Shown: positions 35,281-43,254, counted from the stretch's first letter. The stretch: DNA of 64,000 bases from JACRAR01 sp041674385 (GCA_041674385.1 JBAYVU010000002.1:140400-204399); one strand, 5' to 3'. A program made the numbers and translations. The notes: generated by a model from the sequence alone, not told the origin.

Positions 35281-36201
35281 TCAGGCCTGTGCATGTTGAC
35301 AATGGGAATGGTGATCGCCGGCGTGGCCATGCCCATCATCCGGATGATGGCCGCAGCCGCCGGTAGCGGTGTGCGTGTGCTCGTGCAGATGTTCGTCCTC
35401 AGCCACTTCGCGGTACTTGCAGCCGTCGCATTCGAGCAGGCTGCCTTCCGGCAGTTCGCGGCTTGCCGCCTTGGCATCGAGCAGGTCAAAGACGCCCTTG
35501 TCGAAACCGAAATGCGTTCCGAGCCCGAACGCAATCTGCGGATACTGGGCCTTGAGCCGCTCGACCTGCGCCTGGATGCGTTCGATCAGCACGCCGGTGA
35601 AGAGGTAGACCGGCAGGATGCAGATCTGCGTCATGCCCAGTTTCGCCTGGCGCTGCACGGCGGTTTCCAGACGCGGCCAGGTGATCCCGGTAAAGGCCAG
35701 ATCGACCAGTTCATGCTCGTTGGCCTCGAAAATCCAGCGTGCCATCCTGGCCAGTTCGCCATTGGCACCGGCGTCGGAAGAACCGCGACCGAGCAGCACC
35801 ACGCCGGTGGTCTGCGGGTCCGGCACGTTCAGCGCCTTCATTAGCCGTTCCAGTTGGCCTTGCAGTACCGCGAAGATTTCCCGTCCCATACCCAAGTGGC
35901 GGGTAACCGAAAATTCGACTTCGGGGTGCCGCTCCCTGGCAGCCACCAGCGCCGCCGGCAACTCCATCTTGACGTGGCCGGCGGCGTTCAGGATGAAGGG
36001 AACGACCAGCACCCGCCGAGCGCCCTTGGCGGCCTGATCGAGACCTGCGTTGAGCAATACATCGGCATGTTCGATGAAACAGACCTCGATCCGCCAGTCC
36101 GGATGGCGTTCCCGCCACTGGGCAGCGAAATGCAGCGTCTCTTGGTTGCCGGCACGGTTGCGCGAACCGTGGCCGACGAGCAGCAACGTCGTGTTATCCA
36201 T
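35281..36201 (-). CDS. cbiX: Sirohydrochlorin cobaltochelatase, long form with metal-binding tail
   Basis: Inserts Co(II) into sirohydrochlorin (early cobalt insertion). 306 residues: two chelatase-like halves, each with a conserved His (LLVGHGSRNRAGN, and VVLLGRGSSDAGANGE). The tail (about residues 265-306) carries a CDGC motif and 13 histidines (HLHEHTHTATGGCGHHPDDG), like CbiXL of Bacillus megaterium, which has a Fe-S cluster and a His-rich region. The start at 36201 is chosen over an upstream frame because MDNTTLLLVGHGS matches the family. Confidence 0.93.
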   Translation of the reverse strand: MDNTTLLLVGHGSRNRAGNQETLHFAAQWRERHPDWRIEVCFIEHADVLLNAGLDQAAKGARRVLVVPFILNAAGHVKMELPAALVAARERHPEVEFSVTRHLGMGREIFAVLQGQLERLMKALNVPDPQTTGVVLLGRGSSDAGANGELARMARWIFEANEHELVDLAFTGITWPRLETAVQRQAKLGMTQICILPVYLFTGVLIERIQAQVERLKAQYPQIAFGLGTHFGFDKGVFDLLDAKAASRELPEGSLLECDGCKYREVAEDEHLHEHTHTATGGCGHHPDDGHGHAGDHHSHCQHAQA

Positions 36202-36985
36202 GGGTACTCCCTGAAGTCCGGCGGAAGCGGTGCGTAAACGCCGGGTCGTAAAGTTTTGAGCGGGCCAGGTCGGGCCAGTCGGCGGCACCCAGCGTCGGGC
36301 TGGCGATGATCATCGCCTGGCTACCGATTTTCTCGGCCTGGCATTTCTGCTTGATGTCGGCCAGGGTGCCGCGAATGATTTTCTCCTCGCCGGGCCAGCT
36401 CGCCTTCTGTACCACCAGGATCGGCGCATCCTCGGCCCAGCCTGCGGCACGCAGCGCGCGCTGTACTTCTTGCAACAGCGTGATGGAAAGGAATATGCAC
36501 AGCGTGGCGCGGTGGGCCGCAAGAGACTCGAGATCCTCGCCCGGCGGCATCGGCGTGCGTCCGGCGACGCGGGTGAGGATCACCGTCTGCGTCACTTCCG
36601 GCAGCGTCAGCGTTTCGCCGGCTGCGGCCGCCGAGGCAAATGCGGAGGAAACTCCCGGTACCACGGCCCATTCGATGCCGACAGCGGTCAATGGCCGCGT
36701 CATCTCGATCAAAGCGCCATACAGACCCGGGTCGCCGGTTTGCAAACGGATGACGGTGGCATGCCGGGTGCACTGTTCTAGCAACCAGGCGGTCATCTCC
36801 TCCAGCGTCATGTCCTTCGAGTCGCGAATCTCGCAACCCGGCGGGCCGAATAGCGTTGCCGCCCGGTCGACCAAGGAACCGGCGTAAAGAATCGCACCCG
36901 CTTCTTCCAGCAGACGCTTGCCCTTGACAGTCAGCAGATCCGGGTCGCCCGGACCGGCGCCAACAAACCAAACCTTGCCCGACAT
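36194..36985 (-). CDS. cbiF: Precorrin-4 / cobalt-precorrin-4 C11-methyltransferase
   Basis: Methylates C11 (CobM/CbiF). 263 residues; WFVGAGPGDPDLLTVKGKRLLEEAG, RLQTGDPGLYGALIEMTRPL and PGVSSAFASAAAAGETLTLPEVTQTVILTR are diagnostic of this enzyme. Overlaps cbiX by 8 nt. Confidence 0.96.
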   Translation of the reverse strand: MSGKVWFVGAGPGDPDLLTVKGKRLLEEAGAILYAGSLVDRAATLFGPPGCEIRDSKDMTLEEMTAWLLEQCTRHATVIRLQTGDPGLYGALIEMTRPLTAVGIEWAVVPGVSSAFASAAAAGETLTLPEVTQTVILTRVAGRTPMPPGEDLESLAAHRATLCIFLSITLLQEVQRALRAAGWAEDAPILVVQKASWPGEEKIIRGTLADIKQKCQAEKIGSQAMIIASPTLGAADWPDLARSKLYDPAFTHRFRRTSGSTHG

Positions 36986-37010
36986 CAGTCGACACTCCTG
37001 CGGGTGATGG

Positions 37011-37889
37011 TCACGCTACGCAACATGGTTCTCCCTTTCTACAGTCATTCGTTTTCAGCATGGTCAACAGTTCGGCACAAGTTCGCGGTCGCCGATCAGC
37101 CGCCAGCAGTCCGCTCGCGGCCAATTGACGATGCAGGGCAATGACCTGCGGCAGGGGCAGCCCCACGGCCGCCAAGTCATCGGCGCAATCCGCAAGATTC
37201 GGCGCTTCCAGCGAAACCGCGCAACGTCCCGCCACCATCAGATGAATCTGGTCGGCCCAGCGGTAGGCAAAGTCGATATCGTGTGTTGACAGCAACAGGG
37301 TAATGCCCCGGGCGTGCAGCCCCTCCAGTACCGCCAGCAATTCCTCCTGCATGCCGTGATCCAGACCGGCCATCGGCTCGTCGAGCACCAGCAACTCGGG
37401 CTCCATCGCCAGCACGCCGGCGATGCAGACCCGTTTCTTTTGTCCAAAGCTCAGGTTGTGCACTGCCTTGTCGGCAAAACGCAGCATCCCCACCGCCTGT
37501 AGCGCCGCGGCAACCCGCTCGCGCACCGTTTCCCGGTCCAGGCCGAGATTGAGCGGCCCAAAGGAAACATCTTCCTGGACGCTGGCCGAAAACAGCTGCT
37601 GGTCCGGATTCTGGAACACCATGCCGACACGGGTACGCAGCGTGCGCAGGCCGCTACGGCTGTATTCGACGGCTTCTCCGGCGTAGCGCACGCCCCCCGA
37701 CTGCGGCCGCAGCAGGCCGTTGGCATGCTGGAACAGGGTCGTCTTGCCCGATCCATTGGCGCCGATCAGGGCATTGCGGCTACCGCGCCGGATGGCGAGC
37801 GAACAGCCGTCCAGCCCAATGGCGCCGTCGGGATAACGGAAGCTGACGCCCTCCAGTGCAAGCAGCGTGGCGTGGCTCGGTGCGGTCAT
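37011..37889 (-). CDS. cbiO: Cobalt ECF transporter ATPase
   Basis: 292-residue ATP-binding subunit of the CbiMNQO cobalt importer. Walker A is IGANGSGKTT, the ABC signature LSFGQKKRVCIAG, and Walker B LLVLDEPMAGLD. The ATG at 37889 overlaps the cbiQ stop; a longer upstream frame is only antisense to cbiQ. The protein acts at the inner membrane. Confidence 0.95.
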   Translation of the reverse strand: MTAPSHATLLALEGVSFRYPDGAIGLDGCSLAIRRGSRNALIGANGSGKTTLFQHANGLLRPQSGGVRYAGEAVEYSRSGLRTLRTRVGMVFQNPDQQLFSASVQEDVSFGPLNLGLDRETVRERVAAALQAVGMLRFADKAVHNLSFGQKKRVCIAGVLAMEPELLVLDEPMAGLDHGMQEELLAVLEGLHARGITLLLSTHDIDFAYRWADQIHLMVAGRCAVSLEAPNLADCADDLAAVGLPLPQVIALHRQLAASGLLAADRRPRTCAELLTMLKTNDCRKGEPCCVA

Positions 37890-38638
37890 GCCATTCCCAT
37901 CCCCACCGCCAGCGCGATCAACGCGACGCCGGCGGTGGCCGCGACGGCTATATCGCGGCCGGCATGGTCGAAAATCGCTTCCTGGAAGCGCAGCGGGCCG
38001 TCGTTGTTGCGGGCTTGCGCGGCGACGTGCAAGGCGTGGGCGCGCTGCCAGACCTGCAGGGTCAGATTGGCCGCCAGTTCGCCGAGCGAACGCATGGCCA
38101 GACGCGGCGTGGCATAACCCAGCCGAGCCGCTTGCGCGGTCAGCGTGTCGTGCACCGCTTCGGAAAAAACAAAAAGCATCCGGTAGCAAAGCACCATGAT
38201 TTCCAGCAGCACCTCGGGTGTTTTCAAGCGGCGCAGCAGCGCGATCAGGTCGATCAGCGGCGTCGTCAACACCAGAAACAACAATGCCGTCAGCGCACCG
38301 AGCGAACGGGCGGAAACTTCGGCCACTTGGTGCAGTCCAGCCGAGGTCAGTTGCAACGACAGCCCCCCCGCTGCTTCAGCGTAGTTAAACGAAAACGCCA
38401 GCGACAAGCCGCTCATGGCGAGGAAGAAGAGTGCCGGTGCCGCCACCCGCAAGTAACGGACGGGGGGTATTCTGGCGCCGGCCAGCGTGACGGCGACAAT
38501 GAGGCCGGCCACCGCAACGGCAGCCGCCGGCGTCCCCGCCGCAAAGGCAGCCACGAACCCGCCCAGCGCGAAAATGCCTTTGGCTGTAGGAGCAACGCAG
38601 CGCCAGCGGTTAGCGTAGGCGGACTGCTCAATCAGCAC
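37886..38638 (-). CDS. cbiQ: Cobalt ECF transporter transmembrane subunit
   Basis: 250-residue T component of the CbiMNQO importer, with about five to six membrane helices. The coupling motif region LAMRSLGELAANLTLQVWQRAHALHVAAQARN binds CbiO. It overlaps cbiO at its 3' end and cbiN at its 5' end. Normal length for this family. Confidence 0.93.
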   Translation of the reverse strand: MLIEQSAYANRWRCVAPTAKGIFALGGFVAAFAAGTPAAAVAVAGLIVAVTLAGARIPPVRYLRVAAPALFFLAMSGLSLAFSFNYAEAAGGLSLQLTSAGLHQVAEVSARSLGALTALLFLVLTTPLIDLIALLRRLKTPEVLLEIMVLCYRMLFVFSEAVHDTLTAQAARLGYATPRLAMRSLGELAANLTLQVWQRAHALHVAAQARNNDGPLRFQEAIFDHAGRDIAVAATAGVALIALAVGMGMA

Positions 38639-38978
38639 GGCACTGCTTCTCTACCGGTTTCTCCGCCTCGCGCCGCAGTTTCTCGCGGGTAACCGAAGCA
38701 CCGAGGTAATAGCCGATGAAGCCAGCACCCAAGGCCGCCTGCAAGGCGAACAGCAGCGAGGCGATCTCGCCGCTGGCTGGTTCCAGCAGTGGCGCAAACC
38801 ATGGCTGGTAGTTGGGATCAATTGTCCCGATCAGATCTCTGGCCTTGTTGTCGGCGCCGGCAAAAATCTCGACCGGCTTGCCATCCGGCCCTGGTTCCGG
38901 TTTTTGTACCAGCCACAGCGGCAAGGCAGCGAGCAGGACGACGGCGATCAACAGCAGCAGGGTTTGATGGCGTTTCAT
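38628..38978 (-). CDS. cbiN: Cobalt transport protein CbiN
   Basis: 116-residue small subunit with two membrane helices (about residues 6-24 and 78-97) that assists CbiM in cobalt uptake. The motif EIFAGADNKARDLIGTIDPNYQPWFAP is typical. Overlaps cbiM by 4 nt and cbiQ by 11 nt, making a tight MNQO block. Confidence 0.94.
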   Translation of the reverse strand: MKRHQTLLLLIAVVLLAALPLWLVQKPEPGPDGKPVEIFAGADNKARDLIGTIDPNYQPWFAPLLEPASGEIASLLFALQAALGAGFIGYYLGASVTREKLRREAEKPVEKQCRAD

Positions 38979-39652
38979 GCGCTCGCCTCGCTACGGCTGA
39001 CAACCTTCATGTCCTGCAATTCCTTGGGATTGAAGCGCGCCAACGCATTGAAAATAACCACCGTCAGCAGTCCCTCGCTGATCGCCAGCGGGATCTGGGT
39101 AATTGCGAAAATGCCGGCGAACTTGGCAAAGGAGGCGACAAAACCGCCGACCGGATCGGGAAAGGCCCAGGCCAGTTGCACCGAAGTAGTGACGTAGGTC
39201 AGCAGGTCAGCCAGGCTGGCAGCGAGAAAAACGCAGGTGGCGAATGAGAGCTTCAGGCTGCGCGCCAGGCGAAACACGGCGGTGGCAGCGAACGGTCCGA
39301 CAATGGCCATCGAGAAGATATTGGCGCCCAACGTGGTCAGGCCACCATGGGCCAGCAGTAGCGCCTGAAAGAGTAGCACCACGGCGCCGACTGGTGCCAT
39401 GGCGACCGGCCCGAAGAGAATGGCGCCGAGTCCGGTGCCGGTGGGGTGAGAACAGCTGCCAGTCACCGACGGGAGTTTTAGCGCCGAGAGCACGAAAGCA
39501 AAGGCGGCGGCCACACCGAGCAGCATTCGCTGCTCCGGCTGCTCGTGAATCTGCCGTTTGACGGTGTGAACGCCATAGGCAACGAAAGGCGCCGAGGCAA
39601 CAGTCCAGCCCACGGCATGTTCAACGGGCAGGAAACCTTCCATTATGTGCAT
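38975..39652 (-). CDS. cbiM: Cobalt transport protein CbiM (substrate-binding S component)
   Basis: 225-residue membrane protein. The N-terminal MHIMEGFLP supplies the metal ligands (His2 and the N-terminus) used to bind Co(II), together with SCSHPTGTGLGAILFGP. First gene of the large B12 operon, with a gaggag ribosome site. A cobalamin riboswitch lies at 39783-39968 upstream. A nickel role (NikM) is less likely in this operon. Confidence 0.96.
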   Translation of the reverse strand: MHIMEGFLPVEHAVGWTVASAPFVAYGVHTVKRQIHEQPEQRMLLGVAAAFAFVLSALKLPSVTGSCSHPTGTGLGAILFGPVAMAPVGAVVLLFQALLLAHGGLTTLGANIFSMAIVGPFAATAVFRLARSLKLSFATCVFLAASLADLLTYVTTSVQLAWAFPDPVGGFVASFAKFAGIFAITQIPLAISEGLLTVVIFNALARFNPKELQDMKVVSRSEASA

Positions 39653-39747
39653 GACTTCTCCTCAAGTCTGCGCACACCCACGTGCGCATGAATTGATCAG
39701 CCAGCACACAGCAGAGGAATCCGATGAAGACAGCAAAAGAAGCCGTA

Positions 39748-39774
39748 TCAGCGCATCGCCCTCTGCGATGCTGA
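39748..39774 (-). terminator. Candidate riboswitch expression-platform hairpin before cbiM
   Basis: On the minus strand a bulged stem (tcagc-atcgc / gcgat-gc-gctga) follows the cobalamin aptamer, with a short T-rich stretch (ttctttt) about 8 nt downstream at 39732-39740. It may be the terminator arm of the switch; the stem is imperfect and the tract weak, so this is tentative. Translational control of cbiM is the alternative. Confidence 0.4.
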
Positions 39775-39782
39775 CGCCTGGC

Positions 39783-39968
39783 TCCAGGTCGGTCTCCGGG
39801 CTCACGAGTGGAAATATTCTCCCTGGATCGGCGCCTTCCCGTGCATCTGCACAGTGGCATGTAGCCTTACCATTGACTCGCTTACCGTTGCGGGGGCAGC
39901 GCCGGCATTGCTCCGTAGAGCGCACCGGCTTCCCGTTTCATCCCTTTGGCGAATACCATCAGGACACC
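39783..39968 (-). ncRNA. Cobalamin riboswitch upstream of cbiM
   Basis: On the minus strand the RNA reads through a ggtgtcctgatgg entry, aaagggatgaaacgggaagccggtg, gcgctgcccccgcaacggtaag, gccactgtgcagatgcacgggaaggcg (the B12 box) and gagcccggagaccgacctgg. These are the conserved blocks of the cobalamin aptamer in their usual order. Binding of adenosylcobalamin should shut down cbiM and the downstream operon. Confidence 0.95.
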
Positions 39969-40296
39969 TGAAACTGCTCGCAGCATAGCGGATATGAATT
40001 CAATATGCAAGCTTATTGTTGTGATGGCTTATTGTTGTGAATATGTTGCGGGTTCATGATCTGTCCGGTTCTAATGTATGCGATGGGTAACTGCACGAAA
40101 CCAAGTCGGCGATCATCCTGACGCTGGGGACGGTAACGATTGCAGAGAAACTGACAGAACTCTCTGGCGTATTCGCCGCATCGGAAAGACGCTTGTATTC
40201 GATCCGGCCTGAGAGTATTCGAGCTGATCCGCAGAAAAAAATATGCCGACACGGGTTGACCCTCTCCACAAACTCAAGGAGAATCCCGCCACCGTT
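39969..40296. other. Region between the two riboswitches
   Basis: This 328 bp stretch holds the two divergent promoters that drive both riboswitch transcripts. It includes a short direct repeat of ttattgttgtga at 40015-40041 (ttattgttgtgatggc and ttattgttgtgaatat). I found no convincing gene; reading frames of 79-110 codons on the minus strand overlap the aptamers and have no family character. Confidence 0.5.
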
Positions 40297-40457
40297 CGGT
40301 TCGACGAAACGGAACACGGTGTGAATCCGTGGCGGGCCCGCCGCTGTATCCGGGGACGGCCGCTGCAAGGTTGAAAGACCAGCCACTGACGGGGATCACC
40401 CCGCCGGGAAGGCGCAGCGATCCGAGTAATCCGGTAGCCAGAAGACGTGTCGAACCG
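40297..40457 (+). ncRNA. Cobalamin riboswitch upstream of the peptide/radical SAM genes
   Basis: A second cobalamin aptamer on the plus strand. Its closing helix is seen directly: cggttcgac at 40297-40305 pairs with gtcgaaccg at 40449-40457. Inside are gtgaatccgtggcgggcccgc, ggccgctgcaaggttgaaag and the B12 box gccactgac...ccgggaaggc. The CCCGCAAC block is less perfect than in the minus-strand copy. A strong terminator follows directly, so this is a likely transcriptional OFF switch. Confidence 0.9.
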
Positions 40458-40474
40458 AAACGGAGTTCAGGCAA

Positions 40475-40530
40475 GGGCTCCGGCTGACTGCATGCGCAAG
40501 CGTGCAGTCAGCCGGAGCCCTTTTCTTTTT
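40475..40530 (+). terminator. Strong intrinsic terminator in the riboswitch expression platform
   Basis: An 18-bp perfect stem (40475-40492 with 40503-40520) and a 10-nt loop is followed by tttctttttt. It lies between the aptamer and the peptide gene, 21 nt before that start codon. Such a hairpin should end transcription unless an alternative fold forms when B12 is scarce. Confidence 0.93.
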
Positions 40531-40551
40531 TGACTTTTCGAGGATTAAAAC

Positions 40552-40695
40552 ATGACGCAGAACATTCAAACGCAGCACCAAGCCAACGCAACCGCACCAG
40601 CAGCAGCCCCGACCATCGCCATCCGCAAGAGCTGCAACCCGGACGGCATCGGCCTATCGCACTATGTGCTGATGGACAAGAAAGCGGCCAAATGA
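40552..40695 (+). CDS. cbpA: Candidate modified-peptide (RiPP) precursor, CbpA-like
   Basis: A 47-residue ORF with a cgaggatt ribosome site 6-12 nt before its ATG. The N-terminal half is Gln/Asn/Ala-rich (residues 1-20) and reads like a leader. The C-terminal half holds the distinctive IRKSCNPDGIGLSHYVLMDK with a single Cys28, His37, Tyr38 and Met41, then Lys/Ala. Its stop overlaps the radical SAM gene start (ATGA). Leader-plus-core layout, one Cys and the coupled SPASM maturase are what a radical-SAM RiPP precursor looks like. I recall this as CbpA, named for its cobalamin association; I have not checked that against any database. Confidence 0.85.
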   Translation: MTQNIQTQHQANATAPAAAPTIAIRKSCNPDGIGLSHYVLMDKKAAK

Positions 40696-42071
40696 CGGCA
40701 GCCTTTCTGAACCGGGCCGAAGCCGGCCCGGTGTTTTTTCCTGTGGACATCGGCCATGATATTTACTCTGCGATCACCGATCCGAGCACGGCTTTCTGGG
40801 CTCTGGTCGACAAGACCCGCAGCGCCGAAACGCTGACTGGTGGCCCGTTGCTCGACGCCTACCGCGAAAAAGCGGATAGTTTCGCCCGCGAACTGAACGC
40901 GCTGCGCTTCGAGCTGAAACCCTCCGGCGTTTATCTGAACCCGACCGAGCGCTGCAACCTCAACTGCACCTACTGTTACCTGCCGGGCGAGCAGCGTAGC
41001 GGCGGAAGCCACATGCCGGCCGAAACGCTGATTGCCTCACTTGGCCGGCTGCGCGACTACTTCCGCTCGGTCATGCCGGAAGGGCGCAAACCGCGTGCCA
41101 TTTTCCACGGCGCCGAACCGCTGATGAACAAGGACGCGGTGTTTGCCGCCATCGACGAATTCGCCGACGATTTCGTCTTTGGCTTGCAGACCAATGGCAC
41201 GCTGCTCGACAACACGGCGATGGAGTTCCTTACCGCGCGCAACGTCAGCATCGGTCTCTCGCTTGACGGACCCTTCGCCGGCATCACCGACGCCACGCGG
41301 CGCACCTGGGGCGGCAAGAGCGTGCACGGCAAGGTGCTGGCGGCGATGGAGAAACTCAAGGGCTATGGCTCATGGAGCGTCATCACCACCTGCACCACCG
41401 AGAACCTGCCTTACTTGACGCAGATGGTCGAACTCTTCCACGCCCACGAAGTGCCGACGTGCATGCTCAACACGGTGCGCTGCACCCAGTCGGGCGCACG
41501 CGGCGTGAAGCCGGCCGACGGCGACATGGCCACGGCTTTTTTCACGGCCATGGACCGCACGCATGCGCTTTACCGCGAAAGCGGACGAAAGCTCGTGGTC
41601 GCCAACTTCGCCAATATCCTGATCGGCATCCTCGCCCCGACGGCGCGGCGGTTGATGTGTGATATCTCGCCCTGCGGCGGCGGACGGGCTTTCTTCGCCC
41701 TGGCGGCCGACGGCGGTCTCTACCCCTGCAGCGAGTTCATCGGCCTGCCGCGCTTCAACGGCGGCAATGTACTGGCAGAAGGAGGGGTCGAAGCGGCGCT
41801 GGACTCGGCTGCTTTCCAGACCGTGACGACGCGCGATGTGGACAAATTCAGTCCCTGCGGCGATTGCTCGATTCGTCACTTCTGCGGATCGCCATGTCCA
41901 GCGGAAGCCCACGAGATGAACGGCGGCATGGAGAAGATCGGTGCCTTCTGCGAGTTCTACAAGGCGCAGGTGAACTACGCACTGCGACTGATCGCTGACG
42001 GTAAAGCCAACGATTATTTGTGGGATGGGTGGGACGAGGACACCGAGACGGTGTTCGATCTGGCGATGTAA
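40692..42071 (+). CDS. cbpB: Radical SAM/SPASM peptide maturase, CbpB-like
   Basis: 459 residues. The SAM-cluster motif is Cys88-x3-Cys92-x2-Cys95 (CNLNCTYC) and the core barrel runs to about residue 310. The SPASM-type C-terminus carries Cys323, Cys328, Cys346, Cys389, Cys392, Cys398, Cys402 and Cys420, enough for two auxiliary Fe-S clusters. This family includes enzymes that modify Cys, thioether or other side chains in short peptides. The start at 40692 overlaps the peptide stop; a longer upstream frame reads through the peptide gene in another frame. Likely acts on the peptide at 40552-40695. Confidence 0.93.
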   Translation: MTAAFLNRAEAGPVFFPVDIGHDIYSAITDPSTAFWALVDKTRSAETLTGGPLLDAYREKADSFARELNALRFELKPSGVYLNPTERCNLNCTYCYLPGEQRSGGSHMPAETLIASLGRLRDYFRSVMPEGRKPRAIFHGAEPLMNKDAVFAAIDEFADDFVFGLQTNGTLLDNTAMEFLTARNVSIGLSLDGPFAGITDATRRTWGGKSVHGKVLAAMEKLKGYGSWSVITTCTTENLPYLTQMVELFHAHEVPTCMLNTVRCTQSGARGVKPADGDMATAFFTAMDRTHALYRESGRKLVVANFANILIGILAPTARRLMCDISPCGGGRAFFALAADGGLYPCSEFIGLPRFNGGNVLAEGGVEAALDSAAFQTVTTRDVDKFSPCGDCSIRHFCGSPCPAEAHEMNGGMEKIGAFCEFYKAQVNYALRLIADGKANDYLWDGWDEDTETVFDLAM

Positions 42072-42187
42072 GTTTGAATGAGATGCCGGTGTCGCAACCA
42101 TGCCGGTATCTCACTCGATTTTCTCAATACGAGCACGCACCTGATGGCAACCAACCCGGATATTTCACCAGGCTTCCGCTGAAGCAT

Positions 42188-42781
42188 TTAGCGCACGAGA
42201 ATTTCGACGCGGCGATTACGTGGCTCTTCCACTTCATCGGCGGTGGGAACGAGTGGGTCACGCTCACCGCGACCTGAAGCCTGAATATTTTCAGGATCGA
42301 CACCAAGCTTGATCAGTTGTTCGCGCATGGTGTTGACGCGCCTGGCGGCCAGCTGGTCATTGGCCGCGACAGTTCCGACGCGATCGGTATGTCCGACGAC
42401 GATCAGATCCGGCGCCGGGCGTTGCTTGATTTCCTCGAAGATTGCCGTCACGGCCGCCTTCGATCCTGCTGTCAAGGTATCGCTGCCTTCAATGAAATAG
42501 AGCGTGAAACGCTTGGGCGGCAGGGGTTGCGCCTCCAGGGCCTTGGTGAACTTGCCGCGCAGTTGATCGGCATTGATATCGGCTGCACGCGTCTTGTCGC
42601 CGTCATGCATCACCACCGGGGTGTTGGCATCCAGCGTGGTTGAGCTTGGCTTGGTTGAATTGCGCGAGGTGACGGTCATCGAGCCTTTGTCGCCGGAAAT
42701 GCCATAGTACTCGCGCGACGTACTGCAGCCGGCAAGGAGCAGCAGAGAACAGAGCGTTGCGGAATAAACGAGGCGCTTCAC
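42188..42781 (-). CDS. OmpA-family peptidoglycan-binding lipoprotein
   Basis: 197-residue lipoprotein: signal LLLLAGC lipobox (Cys at about residue 19), a linker, then an OmpA-C domain at about 85-197. This has VVGHTDRVGTVAANDQLAARRVNTMREQL and EEPRNRRVEI, the peptidoglycan-contacting region. It overlaps the FecR-domain gene by 4 nt, so they form a two-gene operon. No CHASE2 or adenylate-cyclase gene, often seen with this pair, is adjacent. Confidence 0.9.
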   Translation of the reverse strand: MKRLVYSATLCSLLLLAGCSTSREYYGISGDKGSMTVTSRNSTKPSSTTLDANTPVVMHDGDKTRAADINADQLRGKFTKALEAQPLPPKRFTLYFIEGSDTLTAGSKAAVTAIFEEIKQRPAPDLIVVGHTDRVGTVAANDQLAARRVNTMREQLIKLGVDPENIQASGRGERDPLVPTADEVEEPRNRRVEILVR

Positions 42782-43254
42782 TTGGTTTCTCCCACGCTGA
42801 TCAACAGTTGCTTGGCGTTGCCCTTGAGTTCGGCTTGCGGCGTGGTTACGCTCACGTTGTCCGGTCCACTGTCTGCCAGGTTTCCGGCTTGCAGCGAGAC
42901 GGTGCCTCTTTTCACATGGGCATCGAAACCGCCCATGTAGGTCGTCGGGTCGAAGCTGTAGCGCTTCAGCACAACTTCAGTATCCGGGCCCATCGTCAGG
43001 ACCGAGTTGTCGAGGAAGACCATGCCGACCGAGCCGTCCGCCGACGTGACCACAGCATCGTTCACCTTGAGTTTGGCGCCAAGATGGCCGGGGTAGGTTT
43101 TTTCGCCGCGGACGATTTGCACGCCGCCTTTCGATACCTTGATCGCCGCGGCCCAGGGCTGAAAGAAAACAGGCTCATCCGCCAGTGCCGGGACACTGGG
43201 AATAGCCAGTGCGGCGACCGCCAGTGTCGCCAATAAACAGTTGAGATGTTTCAT
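42778..43254 (-). CDS. FecR-domain periplasmic protein
   Basis: 158 residues with an N-terminal Sec signal (KHLNCLLATLAVAALAIPSVPALA). The mature part contains a FecR-like fold (GEKTYPGHLGAKLKVNDAVVTSADGSVGMVFLDNSVLTMGPDTEV), with GTVSLQAGNLA later. Such domains sense or bind carbohydrate/peptidoglycan and are often paired with OmpA-type lipoproteins, as here. The ATG at 43254 gives a clean signal peptide. Confidence 0.88.
   Translation of the reverse strand: MKHLNCLLATLAVAALAIPSVPALADEPVFFQPWAAAIKVSKGGVQIVRGEKTYPGHLGAKLKVNDAVVTSADGSVGMVFLDNSVLTMGPDTEVVLKRYSFDPTTYMGGFDAHVKRGTVSLQAGNLADSGPDNVSVTTPQAELKGNAKQLLISVGETK

Noticed and set aside
39969..40386. Minus-strand ORFs of 79-110 codons between and over the riboswitches
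   Set aside because: They overlap the plus-strand aptamer, have no ribosome site and no recognisable motif.
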